A stretch of DNA of 64,000 nucleotides from the NCBI GenBank assembly GCA_030323885.1, contig CM059198.1, forward strand, positions 59,670,917 to 59,734,916, written 5' to 3'. Source of the DNA: Branchipolynoe longqiensis. Taxonomy: Eukaryota; Annelida; Polychaeta; Phyllodocida; Polynoidae. The notes beneath the pieces were generated by a model that saw nothing but the letters and a program-made list of their open reading frames with translations, searched no databases and was not told the DNA's origin. Within the stretch, counting starts at the first letter, position 1. Each line of letters opens with the position of its first letter. Made by a program: the position numbers and the translations under genes. This document shows, piece after piece, positions 22,791 to 34,604 of the stretch.

Positions 22791-23147
22791 GCTGCATAGT
22801 CCTATGAAAACATCCAATTTTCAAAACCAAAACAATTATCTAGATTGTATTTTGCATATCTAATTTAGATACTGGTGTACTTATCAAACATTTGTCGCCA
22901 CACAGAAGGGAATACTGAGGCAATTCAATAGAACCTCTTACTACTGAAGCCTATGGTGTCAGAGTGTTGGTGTGCTTGCCAAAATTAAATTGACATGTTC
23001 ACACTTAAAATATCTAAAAAAATTAGCCATTTAAAATCAAAGTTACTTCAAACTAAAGTAAAGTACACTATAAGTATAATGATCAACCTAATGTATTTAT
23101 CTCAGAAAATTATAGAAGCTCAAAGCCATCGGACTATGCAACTTTAA
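22791..23147. mobile_element. MITE-alpha copy, complete
   Basis: Runs from AAAGCTGCATAGTCCTATG to CATCGGACTATGCAACTTTA, about 357 bp with inverted ends. A diverged second copy follows at 23218-23505, and a 5' fragment of MITE-beta at 23503-23545. Confidence 0.85.
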
Positions 23148-23592
23148 TTTGGCATGCGCATCCTGATGTTGGAACACATGGGCTTCAAAAATGAAATATT
23201 CAATTAGCTCAAGTCGAAATTGGCATTGTCCAATCATTTTGACGTTGGGCCATTTTTTTTTCATAAATAAGGGAAGGTGATCTTTATGATTACTTTACTT
23301 TAATTTGCAGTACATTTTATTTAAAATGGCTAACTTGGAAATATATTTGAAGTGAAAACATGCAACATTAATTTTGGCAAGCATTTCTGAAACTCTGACA
23401 CTTTTGGCTTCAGCAGAAACACCTATTAAATTGTCTTATATCTGGTGTATCTGACAATATGTGGTTAATTAGTGCAGACTATCTAATTTGGATATCTAGA
23501 ATCAAATGAAGAGTTCAGGCACAAAAAAGTGTCAAATTCATTTTAGTTGTTTATGTAAAATTGTATACATTTTGCTGTTTTGCTTTACATGT

Positions 23593-24265
23593 AAAGGGGC
23601 TGTCACACTACGACCTATGGCGTTAGCATATGCCGATGTTTGCGCTTTTCGACCAACATGTCGGCATAGGCTGTCATAGGCTATGCATAGGTTGGGCATA
23701 CATCGTATACGCTTTACATAAGTCGTCATAGGTCAGCATAGGTCGAGCCGCCAAACATTTTTTGTGCATGTTCAAAATTTTAAACCTATGTCGGCGTGTG
23801 GCTCATACGTTTCTGATACACTGGACATGCACTGGACGTACACTGGCATAGGTTACGCATAAGTTAGGGGTAGGTCGGCATAGGTTAGCCATATGTTGAA
23901 CCTGTGACCTCCGCGTATCTCTGGCATATATAGCGTATGCCGAGCTTACGTCTAACATGCTTCTAGCGTGTGCTGACATACCCCTAGCATATTGCGAGCA
24001 TACAGTGAGTGTATGCCCAGCGTGTTGGCTGTCTGTCACACTATGACATATGGCCTTAGCGTATGCCGACCTATGCACATTTTGACCAACATGTCGGCAT
24101 ACAGCATCATTGGTTACGTATAGGTTGGGCATAGGTCGAGTATGCTTGGCATGGGGGGGTGTAGGTCGCCGTAGGTCGGCGTATCTCAGCCTATTTTTAT
24201 TTTCAAATTATTTTGACACGTTACGCACACGGCGCCGCCATACGTCATAGTGTGACAGGGCCTTA
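23593..24265. mobile_element. Theta-type TIR element with private arrays
   Basis: Ends GGGGCTGTCACACTACGACC and CATAGTGTGACAGGGCCTTA. The interior consists of variants of TCGGCATAGG and CATACGT-type phrases. An internal copy of the terminus (GTCTGTCACACTATGACATA) at about 24028 suggests a composite. Cysteine-rich minus-strand ORFs here are translations of the array. Confidence 0.8.
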
Positions 24266-24461
24266 AGGTCTATCAATGTCATATTCAGTAATGCATTACA
24301 TCGGGAATGTATTGGTTTATCATTTTTTTTAAAGATCGATGTGATTATCGGCAGCTTCAGCTCAAACCTGGTAGTTAACTGTCTCCTCGGAGACCCATAG
24401 ATATTAAAGTTGCATAATTCGACTGTTTTGAGTTTGCCATTTACTGAAATAAATATACAGT

Positions 24462-24926
24462 CTACTCTGTCAATAACTGCATCTGTCAATAACCAATCTT
24501 TGTCAATAACGGCAAAAAGTTCTGGTCCCATCACGGCACCCTTTTAATTTAATAGCATTGCCTTTGTGCCTAACGGACAACTGGCTTAGGCGCACACCAA
24601 GCCGTTTTTTCACCTATTTGATCAATATTCTCTGTCAATAATAACATGCTGTATAGTTATAATATAGTAGAAATGACTAATTGTACAAATGATCAATTGT
24701 AGAAATGACAAATTGTAGAAATTACAAATTGTAGAAGTGATGAATAGTAGAAATGACTAATTCTACAAATGACAAATTGTGGAAATGACTCTGTAAGGAC
24801 CGTCCTAGTCAGTCAAGTATAACAGAACAATATTGGTTTCAACACATTCCGTCAGTCAGTCTCTGCCTATAACGGATCTCTCTCTATAACGGGATCCTAC
24901 TCCAGTCCGTTATAGACAGAGTCGAC
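24462..24926. mobile_element. pogo/Tigger-like MITE
   Basis: Ends CAGTCTACTCTGTCAATAAC and GTTATAGACAGAGTCGACTG are inverted. The interior has repeats of AATTGTAGAAATGAC. The CAGT start is typical of pogo-type elements. Confidence 0.7.
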
Positions 24927-25372
24927 TGGATTAGCTAGATCATAATAAGGTACCTTTCTTTAGCAGGACATTAAGCTCCAACAACCAACCAACCATTTTG
25001 TTTAAAACTTTGTTCCAAATTATTTATTGTAAGACATCATTTTGTTCGTTTAACTGTTAAAATAGGATATTATTTGAATGTGTTCTATATGCTAAAATGA
25101 TGTTCTGGATATATGTTTAATGTCCATGTTACATGAGACATTTTAACATAGTCCTTAATTTGTTTAATACAAATTTGTTTAAATAAGTGAAATACCTTTT
25201 TTCAACTCCGACATATCCACATCATGTAAACCTGCACATGCATACGGGTTCACGTTATTATTTGGAGTGTCTTCTGCTATTATTTGGAGAAATCTTTCAC
25301 TTTTGGCTTCCATGTCACAAAAGTGGTACCCAGATTCAAAGAATGAGCCATACCTATGCATATATATATATA

Positions 25373-25610
25373 TGAAGAGTTAAGGCGCAAAACCACGTAA
25401 ACACCAATCCAAAAATGGAGTTTAAATAATAGATTGTTACCAGAAAATAAATTTGATTCTCACTAATTCCACTTTTCATATGATCATATCGTTATGGAGC
25501 AATGAATACATGAGTATGAATACAAACAAATTAGGTTTTTGAGGGTTTGATTCCAATGTTTATCTCCATTTTGGATTGGTATTTACATGGTTTTGCGCCT
25601 GAACTCTTCA
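25373..25610. mobile_element. MITE-beta copy, complete
   Basis: 238 bp from TGAAGAGTTAAGGCGCAAAA to TTGCGCCTGAACTCTTCA with TA on both sides. It lies about 185 bp inside Gene B intron 1. Confidence 0.85.
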
Positions 25611-25794
25611 TATATATATGCTATGCATAACGCAATATACGAGAATACATGCAAGGGTAACATGTACACCCTATATTTCCTCTGGTGGAGTGCCTCCCCC
25701 CCTCCCAGCTGTCGGGTAAATTGCCGGGCGCCCCCCCCCCCCCTCGCGTCACACACTGGAGGAAATTTATACATATATATATACCGGTACTTAC

Positions 25795-25858
25795 TTTCTG
25801 AATTGACTTGGAGTGCCAGGAAGGAAACCACAACGAATAACAACGTAACAGTTCCCAT
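25795..25858 (-). CDS. Gene B exon 1: signal peptide
   Basis: The ATG at 25856-25858 sits in a strong context (GTCACCATGG) and opens 21 codons: MGTVTLLFVVVSFLALQVNSE. A short N-region, a hydrophobic core and small residues before the end make a convincing signal peptide. The donor GTAAGT leaves in phase 1. The next phase-1 acceptor of a suitable domain is the Ly6/uPAR exon at 5382, giving NSE-(T)-FHCYSC, the usual spacing for this family. The intron would be 20.4 kb of repeats. Alternatively the exon belongs to another gene with an exon I did not find in the intron; phase alone cannot exclude that. Confidence 0.65.
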
Positions 25859-25889
25859 GGTGACGCTCCAATGTGTGCCTCGGCTTCAA

Positions 25890-25896
25890 CTTTATA
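25890..25896 (-). promoter_or_regulatory. Possible TATA box of Gene B
   Basis: Minus-strand AATATAAAG lies 32-38 bp upstream of the ATG. A start site 25-30 bp downstream would leave a very short 5' UTR. Motif-based only. Confidence 0.25.
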
Positions 25897-26179
25897 TTTA
25901 TCTCCTGCTGCTTCCTCTCGTCAATATCGCCTAAGACAATGACGATGACGATTACGATGACGATGATTAACCTTTTAGTAGTTTTACTCTGCCGATACCT
26001 CACAGGATATGAGAGCCAGTCCGTAACCACCTCAGAGTCCTCTCTACTGAATCTGTCACGCAGCCCGTCTGCCTATGACATGTCGCGCAGAAAATTCAAT
26101 CACCCACAATGCTCCTTCTTTACCACATCCGGTCAACTCCCTGAAAAGGCCAGGCCACGCACGACCAGTGGAATATTTC

Positions 26180-26470
26180 GTCGCAAACGATGTTGTGGAA
26201 TCGAATGTTCTATAGAATTTGCGCGGCGCGACCCAGTGAGCGCGTTCCAACGGACGACGTGTCCCGGATGTGCGGTGCGATTGCCGGTGCGCAGGCGCAC
26301 TGCATCATCACCGCGCGCGCAGGGCGTGTCGCGAACTCGTCTGCTTTTTTATGAAAACGGCTAACACAGGTTTTCCCGCGCTTTTTCGACCGGGATCTAA
26401 TTCAAAGCGGACAGTGGTTCCGCGAACAAACGAACTCAGCAACCACCGGCCCACGCCCATGTGGGGCGCC
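26180..26470 (-). promoter_or_regulatory. CpG-rich region upstream of Gene B
   Basis: The most CpG-dense stretch in its neighbourhood (GCGCGGCGCGACCC, CCGCGCGCGCAGGGCG), 320-610 bp upstream of the Gene B start codon. The surrounding DNA is AT-rich and CpG-poor, so this may be an unmethylated promoter. The open frames across it look fortuitous. Confidence 0.35.
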
Positions 26471-26654
26471 GTGCTCGTAGCAATTCACCGATAGTTTAAG
26501 ACCAAATTAAAATGGGTTTACTAAAAACAAAACACCAAAAGAACACACGCACAACCTGTTGGGATTATTTTTCTTTTGATCATACTTCGGGTTTTTATTT
26601 TCGTTTATGGTTTGCCTACTCGCAATGCTTTAGCAAAGGCGGTTGGTTGTCTTT

Positions 26655-26890
26655 TGGTTGGGAGGCGGCCTGATTTCCAATTGGGGCAGCACTATGAAGT
26701 CACCATGAGTGCGCACTGTCCCAAGTCGGTACCCATCATGATAGTACCATAGATGTTGTCAGGACGTGAAACTCCCAACAACCCAGTAAGGCAGCACTAT
26801 AAAGTCGCCATGAGTTTGCACTGCCACCATTCGGTACCCGTCCTGATATGTTGCCATGACGTAAAACTCCAACAACTAACGAATCTTTTG
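26655..26890 (+). mobile_element. Two SINE-1 3' fragments
   Basis: Two partial body/tail copies in tandem, each containing ACTATGAAGTCACCATGAG-type sequence and AAACTCC(A)ACAAC. Confidence 0.7.
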
Positions 26891-27054
26891 GTGGAATTGT
26901 TTCGATGGTTGTGAATTGACGTTGGAATGCTGCTCCCACAGCCATGACGAATGTCGTCTGGCATGGGTCGACCTGGTGGGTTGACGTATGGCGTTCGTGA
27001 CATCAGAGAGCGCAACAGGAGCGGCAGGTTTGGTTGGTGTGCTGCCGCCCCCCC

Positions 27055-27592
27055 TCCCCCCTACCTACCACCTACCCTACCTACCACACCATATATACCT
27101 AACACACATACCTACACACCACACCCCAAACACATCCACACACATCCACACATACACTTACAACCCATACTCATATACCTACCACACATACCTACACACC
27201 ACACACCAAACACATCCACAAATACATCCACACACACACTTACAACCCATACTCATATATCTAGCACACATACCTACACACCTCACACCTCACACATACA
27301 CAACACACACAACACACACACACTCACACACTTACAACCCATCCTCATATACCTACCACACATACCTACACACCCCACACCTCACACGTCCACACACACA
27401 CACTCACAAGCACACACTCACACACTTACAACCCATACTCATATACCTACCACACATACCTACACACCGCACACATCCACACACACATCCACACACACGC
27501 ACACACTCACCCGCTTACAACCCATACCCACGCCCCTATCCATCCACACCTACATACACACCCCACACCGCACACCCACCCCACACACCCAT
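27055..27592 (+). repeat. CA-rich compound tandem repeat
   Basis: ACAC-rich sequence organised in a higher unit of about 85-90 bp built on CTTACAACCCATACTCATAT and ACCTACCACACATACCTACA. The 247-residue His/Thr/Pro-rich frames here are translations of the repeat, not genes. Confidence 0.9.
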
Positions 27593-27595
27593 TCC

Positions 27596-27918
27596 ACCAG
27601 ACGCGCTGGCGGAAGCGGTAGAGCGCAGGCTTCCAGTGTGGAACGTCGGGAGTTCGATTCCCAGTCGAGTCAAACCAATGACTTACAAAATTGATACTTG
27701 TTCTTTCCTAACCTGGCGTTCTGCATTATAAGGATAGGGCAATGCCTGGTAAGGTTAGTGTCAGGATAATATTACTGAGTGGGATATCAGATCATCATTC
27801 TGGTGGCCTAGTAATAGTATCTCAGTGGGGCAACACCATAATGTCTCCATGAGCGCCATTATATGACCTCAGATGTTGCTAAGATGTAAAACCCCAACAA
27901 CTAACCAGCCAACCAAGC
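27596..27918 (+). mobile_element. SINE-1 copy, complete
   Basis: Head CCAGACGCGCTGGCGGAAGC, box B AGTTCGATTCCC, tail AACAACTAACCAGCCAACC. Confidence 0.85.
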
Positions 27919-28324
27919 ATACCATTTCTACACTCACACACCACACCACACCCCTGATTCCCCAACGCTCACCCACATCCAGGCGGAGGGTCATTTCAAC
28001 ACCCCAACACACTGCATGCAAAAAAGGCACAACGCGCTCATGCCCACCCTCCCCTCAATCAGCTATGACAAAATCAACTTCCACTTCAGACTATTACAAA
28101 TATCTGTGCTTTCGATTAAAATAATAACAACTAAACAGCCACTAATCAACGTCATGATGTACATTGTCATCCATCCGGCCCTTCCTGTTGCATTGAATGA
28201 AGCCAATTTCACTGCTAAGACTGATATTGCGACTCAGACGCTACACCACTTCAGAGACCAACCATTGTTCTGTACACCGTAATTCTTCTCATAGTTCCTG
28301 CCACTGCTACCAGAGGGCTATGTG

Positions 28325-28778
28325 GTGGTTGGTTTGCTGGTTGTTGGAGTTTTAAATCCTGGCAACATCTAAATGTCATATCAGGATGGGTACAGACTTG
28401 TGACAGTGCAGATTCATGGTGACTTTATAGTGCTGCCCCACTTGAAGACCAGCTCGCCAGCACCATGACCTGATATCCTACTCTTGTCACATTATCCTGA
28501 CATTGAACCAACCAGTTCTTGCCCTATCCTAATAATGCCGAGCGCCTGGCTAGGAAGAAACAAGTATAAATTTGTAAGTCATTGATTTCACTCAACCAGC
28601 GTTCCAACCCGTGGATTCCAATCCCACGATCTACCAAAACAGGAGACGGACGGTAAACTCATTTGGATGGCATTTGGCTCAACCAGGGTTCGAACCATGA
28701 CCTAGTGTTAGAATCCCACGATCTACCAAAATGGGGGATGGACGGTCAATTTATTCGGCCATCCCAGCTGGTCTGACT
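28325..28778 (-). mobile_element. SINE-1 copy with duplicated head region
   Basis: The inverted copy carries two partial head/box-B regions in tandem (about 28590-28665 and 28675-28775), both with CCCACGATCTACCAAAA. Confidence 0.8.
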
Positions 28779-29081
28779 TCCACACCCACACCCTACTGGG
28801 TAGGTTGGGGATGTGGGGTTGGGTGGGCTATTCGAGGCATTACGGTAACTGCGCATGTCCGTGTCGGGGCGCCCCTGGTGGCCGGATGGAGTTGGCGGTG
28901 GCGGCGGTGTCCAGCCCAGGTCTGCCCTGCGGCGTAATGTGTCGGACCCGCAGCCAAGCCCAGACCACCAGTGGCGCAGTTAGGGGCAAACACCGGGCCC
29001 CGCCCCTCTGTGACCCGCCCGGCCGTAACTCCTACAGCCTGGCGGATTGGGGTGGGTGGGATTTTGTATCCGTATATATAC

Positions 29082-29083
<2 letters not shown>

Positions 29084-29122
<39 letters not shown>
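29084..29122. repeat. (TA)n microsatellite
   Basis: Uninterrupted TA run adjoining the MITE at 29123. Confidence 0.9.
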
Positions 29123-29126
<4 letters not shown>

Positions 29127-29598
29127 TCAGTTTCATGAAAATAGGCCAATCATGGAAAGTTGTCGGAGTCGAGCATTGGATGTCGGCGTCAAACGGCATA
29201 GTTATAGTTTAGCATTGACAGAAGTGTTGGAAAGTTATAAAATTTATCCTGAATGTAAAGGTAGAAAAAAGACAACATCCCTATTTGTTTCTAGGATAAT
29301 TTAATATGAAACAAAGAAGTGCACTACACTGTAACAATTGTGATGGCGACATCTGTTAAGGATGTCGGCATCGACTATTGGATGTTGGTGTCAAATGGCA
29401 TAGTTATAGTTTAGCATTGACAGAGCTGTTGGAAAGTTCTTAAATGTATCATGAATGTAAAGGTCGAGAAAATACAACAACCCTCTTTGTTTCTAGGATA
29501 ATTTAATATGAAACAAAGAAATGCACTACACTTTAACAATTGTGATGCTGACATCTTAAATTGATCACCAATTGGCCCATTTTTGTGAGACCGACTCA
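29123..29598. mobile_element. MITE with internal 190-bp duplication (iota)
   Basis: Ends TGAGTCAGTTTCATGAAAAT and its inverted counterpart GTGAGACCGACTCA, flanked by TA. A block containing GGCATAGTTATAGTTTAGCA occurs twice, about 190 bp apart. Confidence 0.8.
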
Positions 29599-29639
29599 TA
29601 TATACATGTATATGCATACATTTGAGTTATGAATATATA

Positions 29640-31250
29640 TATATATTCCACCGAGTGGCGGCTAGGCCCCATGCAGGAGGTGTTGCGGTGCATGATGGGT
29701 GGTCCCACCCCCCACTGAGGACAGGGTGGGGGGGGGGGTGCCAGACACTACAGGCATTATTACACCCGATAAAGGGTTCATCACTATCCATATATATATA
29801 TATCTATATAAATTGGGCTACGACGTAGGAGACAATAAAGAGCCAAGACGAGGAGACATCTGGTGATGGCGCCAGGATAGCGCAGTGGGAACCGGCCCGC
29901 AGCAAATAGCACAATAAATATATATCGTTATTTAATAAATAGCAGCATTGGTCGTAATGCTCACATTGCGGTTGATGCCAGTCGAGGGAGGACCCCCCCC
30001 CCCCCCTCTCTCTCCTCCAGCCGTTGGCCATTGCATAATAGCCCGCACTTCCTTCCCTTAAAGCCAGCCCCAAGGCCGCCTCAGGCCACTTGCCCTCCTG
30101 CCTCCAGACATTCCGCTCCTCCACACACTTTTTCCCCACCCACCATCCCTATACACCAACTCTCCATCATAGGGTTGAGGGCTCCTCGGATCCACCTCCC
30201 GGGCCCAACCACTAACATTGCTCAAATTGACATTGACACTTCAATCATGACACCTCATATATCATGACGATGCCTCATATATTATACTCTATATATCCCT
30301 ATACTCATGATTGATCACTGCTTATTACATGTTGATGCCTATCTTCCATTATATACCTATATACTCATGCTTGATGTACTTATCCATGTTTATTCCGGCA
30401 TTTCTCAATAAAATGCCTCTTTATCCACTCATGCCTCCTCGTCCTTCCTTGTTGCGCATCAAATGCAAGGATCCTAACCATATAGGATAGAAGCTCCGCC
30501 CCTTTATATTCATAGTAATAAATTATATAACACATATATATATATATACATATGCTTTAATAAATGCATTAGACATGTGTAGCAATTTTCCCGTGAACAC
30601 CTTTGGCACGATAATTAATCAAGTGACAGTTTATGGTTTAGAATGATGAGATGTAATTTTCTTTCTGGAAGAAGTTATTTACGAAGTCTACCCTCGAAGT
30701 AAGAATTCAATCAACGACCCTATAATAAATACTAAGACAGATCACTCAGCCTGTACTGTGTAATCAAAATGATCAAACCCACCACTTGGTGCACTGGCTG
30801 TTCTCTTGGTTAAACAGGTGCTATATTATATGTATGAATGTATATATGAATGTGAAAGATGTGTGATGATGGAGATGTTGATGATGATGCTGATGATGAT
30901 GTGTATTTGTTCATAGAAATTTCATATTGATGTGTATTCATACTTACCTATCTCATGTATAATATAATTGTATCCGTTTACATGTGAAACACCAACCAGC
31001 AGCCGGGCTGATCAAACCCACCACAAGGTGGCACTGCGAAATTACCATGGGAAAGATAGGGAGCGAGCCGTCTTTCGTAGTATAGGGTCTTTGATTCAAT
31101 GCAACACTGGTTTCATGCATACCGATGCTCTTCCCTTTTTGGCATTGGCGTCACCTGGTGAGTAAACAACACACTAGTTTCTTAATCTTATTTACCATTG
31201 CCTATAGAGATTTTGGAATTTTAATTTTTTAATTAAACCAGACAGCTTCA
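29640..31250. other. Spacer without supported gene
   Basis: Holds a GC-rich stretch with G- and C-runs (29640-30260) and a region ending TCAATAAAATGCCTC that looks LTR- or transcript-end-like (about 30400). It also has (GAT)n-rich sequence near 30870. None of the open frames shows a convincing domain. Confidence 0.4.
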
Positions 31251-31273
31251 TTTGCGATTAGTTATGGGATTCG

Positions 31274-31480
31274 AACTTTTTTTTTTTTTTTTTTTTGGTA
31301 AATATTTTTATTCATCTGAATACATATTTTGTCAGCGCCGGGGCACTGGTCTTCCAGCCGTTGGAGTGGTCGCATTTTATCTGTACATAGTGGAAGTGGA
31401 ATGTGTTGCATTGTGTGCAGCACAACCCATTCTGAACATAAAAGAAAGTGGGGGAGCAGCTACATTCGATTCCCAATCGC
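31274..31480 (-). pseudogene. Possible processed retrocopy: AATAAA followed by poly(A)
   Basis: On the minus strand a cysteine-rich open stretch (VCLRLGIECSCSPTFF, then NGLCCTQCN) runs into ATGAATAAAAATATTTACC and then about 20 A residues. This is the signature of a reverse-transcribed mRNA 3' end. I could not find a clean target duplication or recognise the parent. Confidence 0.4.
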
Positions 31481-31504
31481 AAGCAAACCACTGAGTTAGG
31501 CATG

Positions 31505-31752
31505 GCTGAATAGTTCAGGCACAAAGCCCTGTAACCACCAATCAAAAGATTTAATTAAAATAAGATATGTTTACCTGAAGGTTATTTTAATTCTATATCA
31601 TTCTACTTTTTCTTGTTTTGTGAATGGTTATGGAGCAATGAACAAAAGAAAATAGGGATGTAAAACAATGAACTTTTTGAAGGTTTCATTCCAATGTTTA
31701 TCTCAATTTTTGGATTGGTGTTTATGGGGTTTTGCGCCTGAACTCCTCATGT
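31505..31752. mobile_element. MITE-beta copy
   Basis: Ends AGTTCAGGCACAAAGCCCTG and TTTGCGCCTGAACTCCTCAT. Confidence 0.8.
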
Positions 31753-32039
31753 ATACCTGTCGCGAACTATCCCAACACTTCGCATTCGTAAGATAAAGCA
31801 AGAAAAGGGTGAATGGGGCGGGGGACCCATTGTGTGCGATTTAAATGTCTACCTGTTTACTCAATGAATGCAATACAAAATATTAATACAATTTTAATGT
31901 TGCCTGCTGACTAGTTCGTGTATAATATACCCATACAATACATACTTGTCTATTATATATCTATGTATTACGTACTCATATACATATGAATTATTTACGT
32001 TGTTTATATTTTATGGTTGTATATTTACTATTTCAAAGT

Positions 32040-32240
32040 ACAGTCAAACCTCTGTAAATCGACCGACCATGGGACGGATATCCATTTTAAATGGTCGATT
32101 TAGGGTGGTGGTCCTTTTAGGGAGTTTTTCATTTTGTTACGATGGTATTGTATGGGTGATCGTTTGGGACCCAAATAAAACGATTAATATTCGGGAGCCA
32201 CATAGCGGCTCCCGAGAGAACCACATGGTCGCTGGCTAGA
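32040..32240. mobile_element. pogo-like MITE fragment (zeta)
   Basis: Starts ACAGTCAAACCTCTGTAAAT followed by CGACCGACCATGGGA, shared with 54587-55027 and 62473-62590; the right end is missing. Confidence 0.65.
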
Positions 32241-32244
32241 GACG

Positions 32245-32475
32245 TATTGTTTTTTAAATCGCGCACATACAGAGCTAGTTTGCTGCTTGTGGGTGGAACT
32301 ATATTCTGGTGACTTTGCATGGCAGTAGTGCCATTTGGCCAGGGAGAAAGAATGGTCGTATCATAGCAACACGTGTGCAATAAATAAAGTAACAAATCAG
32401 AACATTGAATGATCATTCCAAACTACCTTGAAAAATGTTTCCAATAAATTAACTAACCAATCAGAAATTAGAATG
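32245..32475. repeat. Dispersed repeat, inverted copy at 36075-36300
   Basis: About 230 bp shared in opposite orientation, including GCAATATAGTTCCACCCACA-type and GAATGATCATTC sequence. Class unknown. Confidence 0.65.
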
Positions 32476-32572
32476 AAAATCCTACCCGAAACGGTCACGT
32501 GACCACGTGAAGACGCCATCACAACCCCCGCAGCCATCGCGCAGTGAACAACTCACCAGATATATGCTGATC

Positions 32573-33187
32573 TTTAAAGTTGGAGTGTCCGATGGTTTTC
32601 AGTGTCTATCATTTTTCGAGATAAATAATGTTAAGTTGATCGTTATAATCTACCTTACTTTGGTTTGAAGTAACTTTTATTTTGAATGACTAACTTTTGA
32701 GATATTTTAAGTGCAAACATGTCAAATTAATTTTGGCAAGCACACCAAAACTATGACTCCATTGGCCTCTGCAGTAACATGTTCCATTAAACTGACTCAA
32801 TATTCTCTTATATGTAAGAACATATGTCGAATAACTGCATCAGTATCTAAGTTAGGTATCTCAGTTCAAATCAAGATAATTGTTTTGGTTTTGAAAATTT
32901 GATGTTTTCATCGAACTGCAGCTTTAATCTACTTTACCTTAGTTTGAAGTAACTTTTATTTTAAATGGCTAACTTTTGAGATATTTGAAATGCAAACATG
33001 CACAATTAATTTTGTCAAGCACGCTAAAACTCTGACACCATGGACTTCAGTAGTAGGTCATAACAGGCTCGATTGATTTGATGTATTACGACCTTCTATG
33101 CAGCAACAAATGCTTAATATAATTGAACTATCTTAGTTGAATATGTAGAATCAAATCTAGATACTTGCTTTGATTTAAAAAAATGTG
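32573..33187. mobile_element. Two adjacent MITE-alpha copies
   Basis: The first copy is 32573-32930 and the second, lacking its start, 32930-33187. Both carry the AAGTAACTTTTATTTTAAATGG block. Confidence 0.8.
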
Positions 33188-33202
33188 ATGTTTTCATCAG
33201 AC

Positions 33203-33415
33203 CATGTGTTAGGGAGTGTTGTAGCTGAGGCGGTAGAGTGTCCACCTGTGAAGGTGTCAGTAATCCTATCGATCCTGCTCAGTAGACCCATTTACTGTTT
33301 GGGCCATTTTTCGTTACAACCAGTGGTTCATAACTGGTTCATTAAGTGCTGGGGTATGTGCTGTCCTGTTTGTGGGAAAGTGCATATAAAAGACCCAGTC
33401 CTGCATATCAGAATG
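33203..33415 (+). mobile_element. SINE-4 (tRNA-headed)
   Basis: A tRNA-like head (GTAGCTGAGGCGGTAGAGTG) is followed by TGTGCTGTCCTGTTTGTGGG and GTGCATATAAAAGACCC. I associate this tail with SINEs in molluscan genomes, from memory. Confidence 0.6.
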
Positions 33416-33419
33416 AGTA

Positions 33420-34604
33420 GCCTATGTCACAGCAGCAGATTTCCTCCAAAGAATGACCATATGTTTGACATCCAATACCCGATGATAAGAATCAATGTTT
33501 TCTAGGGGTGTCAATAAATAAAACAAGCTTGACATTTTTTGGACTATGCGATATGCTTCATGAAATAGAATTTCTGTATTTTCATTCAATACGACAATGT
33601 TTCTATGTGATATCCATTGTCCATAATGCTTAATTGGGCATGCAAACTCAGACCAGCCACGTACCAATATCTAAGGATGCATTGACATTGTCGCCGACTA
33701 CCAGCTCCTGATAACATTATATTAAATTAGCGCCTAACGATGACTAGTGGCTATTATCAAGCTAAGCCGGCAGCCCAACGTAAACAATGTAGATGACATT
33801 TTCATCTGTCATAGCTTTGTCAAACTAACCAATGCGCCCCCTTTCCGCCAGAAGAAATCCTCTATAAAGTGACTGCACTCTGCCGATTCGATCACTTCGA
33901 ACCCGGAGCCTGGAGGATACTTAAGCTACTAAAATTGCCATCCCACCCACCCCACACAAATACGGGATATATGGGTCAAAATGTCTCTAGCCTCGATATT
34001 AAGAACAGTTGAAATGGACCATGTAAGAAAAAGTCACTGAAAAAACAAAAGTAAAATAAAAAGCCATAAATATATATTTACTGTGTTCGCGTTGTCCCAA
34101 TTGGAAATTAACGGATATCGCAAAAGGTGCAAATACAATCTGACAGTAAACACCCATACAATATGACACTAACAAAACATTCAGAGTACGCTGAATGAGT
34201 ATTTTACAAAATTGAAAAACAAAACGCAGACATTTTATGAATCATTTATCACACACTACAGTTTTAAAACACTCACGTGGGTATAGTCATAGACAATATC
34301 AAAATTTGCCAGCTTCTTTTGATAACGGCATGGCTATACCTCACTGATGCCTAAAACTGATATCGTGCAGTAAACTTTTATTATATCATACATGCATACA
34401 TTAGCGAAATGAAGATGAGTACAGCTATGACTTATTATAGTAGACAGTTTTTTAGTTACGCACACATCTGAACCTTAGTCAATAAACACACCACACTGGA
34501 CACATATTGTGTACGTCAGTATTATAAAATAATGATAACCCCTTTGTACTACTAATATATTACTCATACTCACTCATACTCATCCGCTTCTGATTTTGTT
34601 AGGC
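33420..34604. other. Spacer, nothing recognised
   Basis: AT-rich single-copy-looking sequence without supported exon or repeat. Confidence 0.45.

Larger units (their letters stand above)
1..25858 (-). other. Gene B span: secreted Ly6/uPAR-domain + Thr-rich + EGF protein, 3' end off window
   Basis: Coding exons in transcript order are 25858-25795 (signal peptide), 5382-5254, 2089-1981 and 1531-1390 (Ly6/uPAR domain; the last also carries a Thr-rich linker), 328-181 (EGF) and probably 31 to beyond position 1. Junction phases match throughout: 1/1, 1/1, 2/2, 0/0, 1/1. All junctions are GT-AG. The predicted product is secreted or surface-bound, with one three-finger domain followed by at least one EGF module. 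The combination is inferred from exon joining, not from a transcript. The weakest link is the 20.4 kb first intron, which joins the signal peptide exon to the rest on phase and domain logic only. Confidence 0.65.

Noticed and set aside
25873..26364. 163-residue plus-strand ORF starting with a hydrophobic stretch
   Set aside because: It overlaps the CpG-rich upstream region of Gene B on the opposite strand, begins in low-complexity DNA and has no recognisable domain.
26951..27731. Two 247-residue His/Thr/Pro-rich ORFs
   Set aside because: They follow the CA-rich compound repeat and run into a SINE-1; no splice structure or domain.
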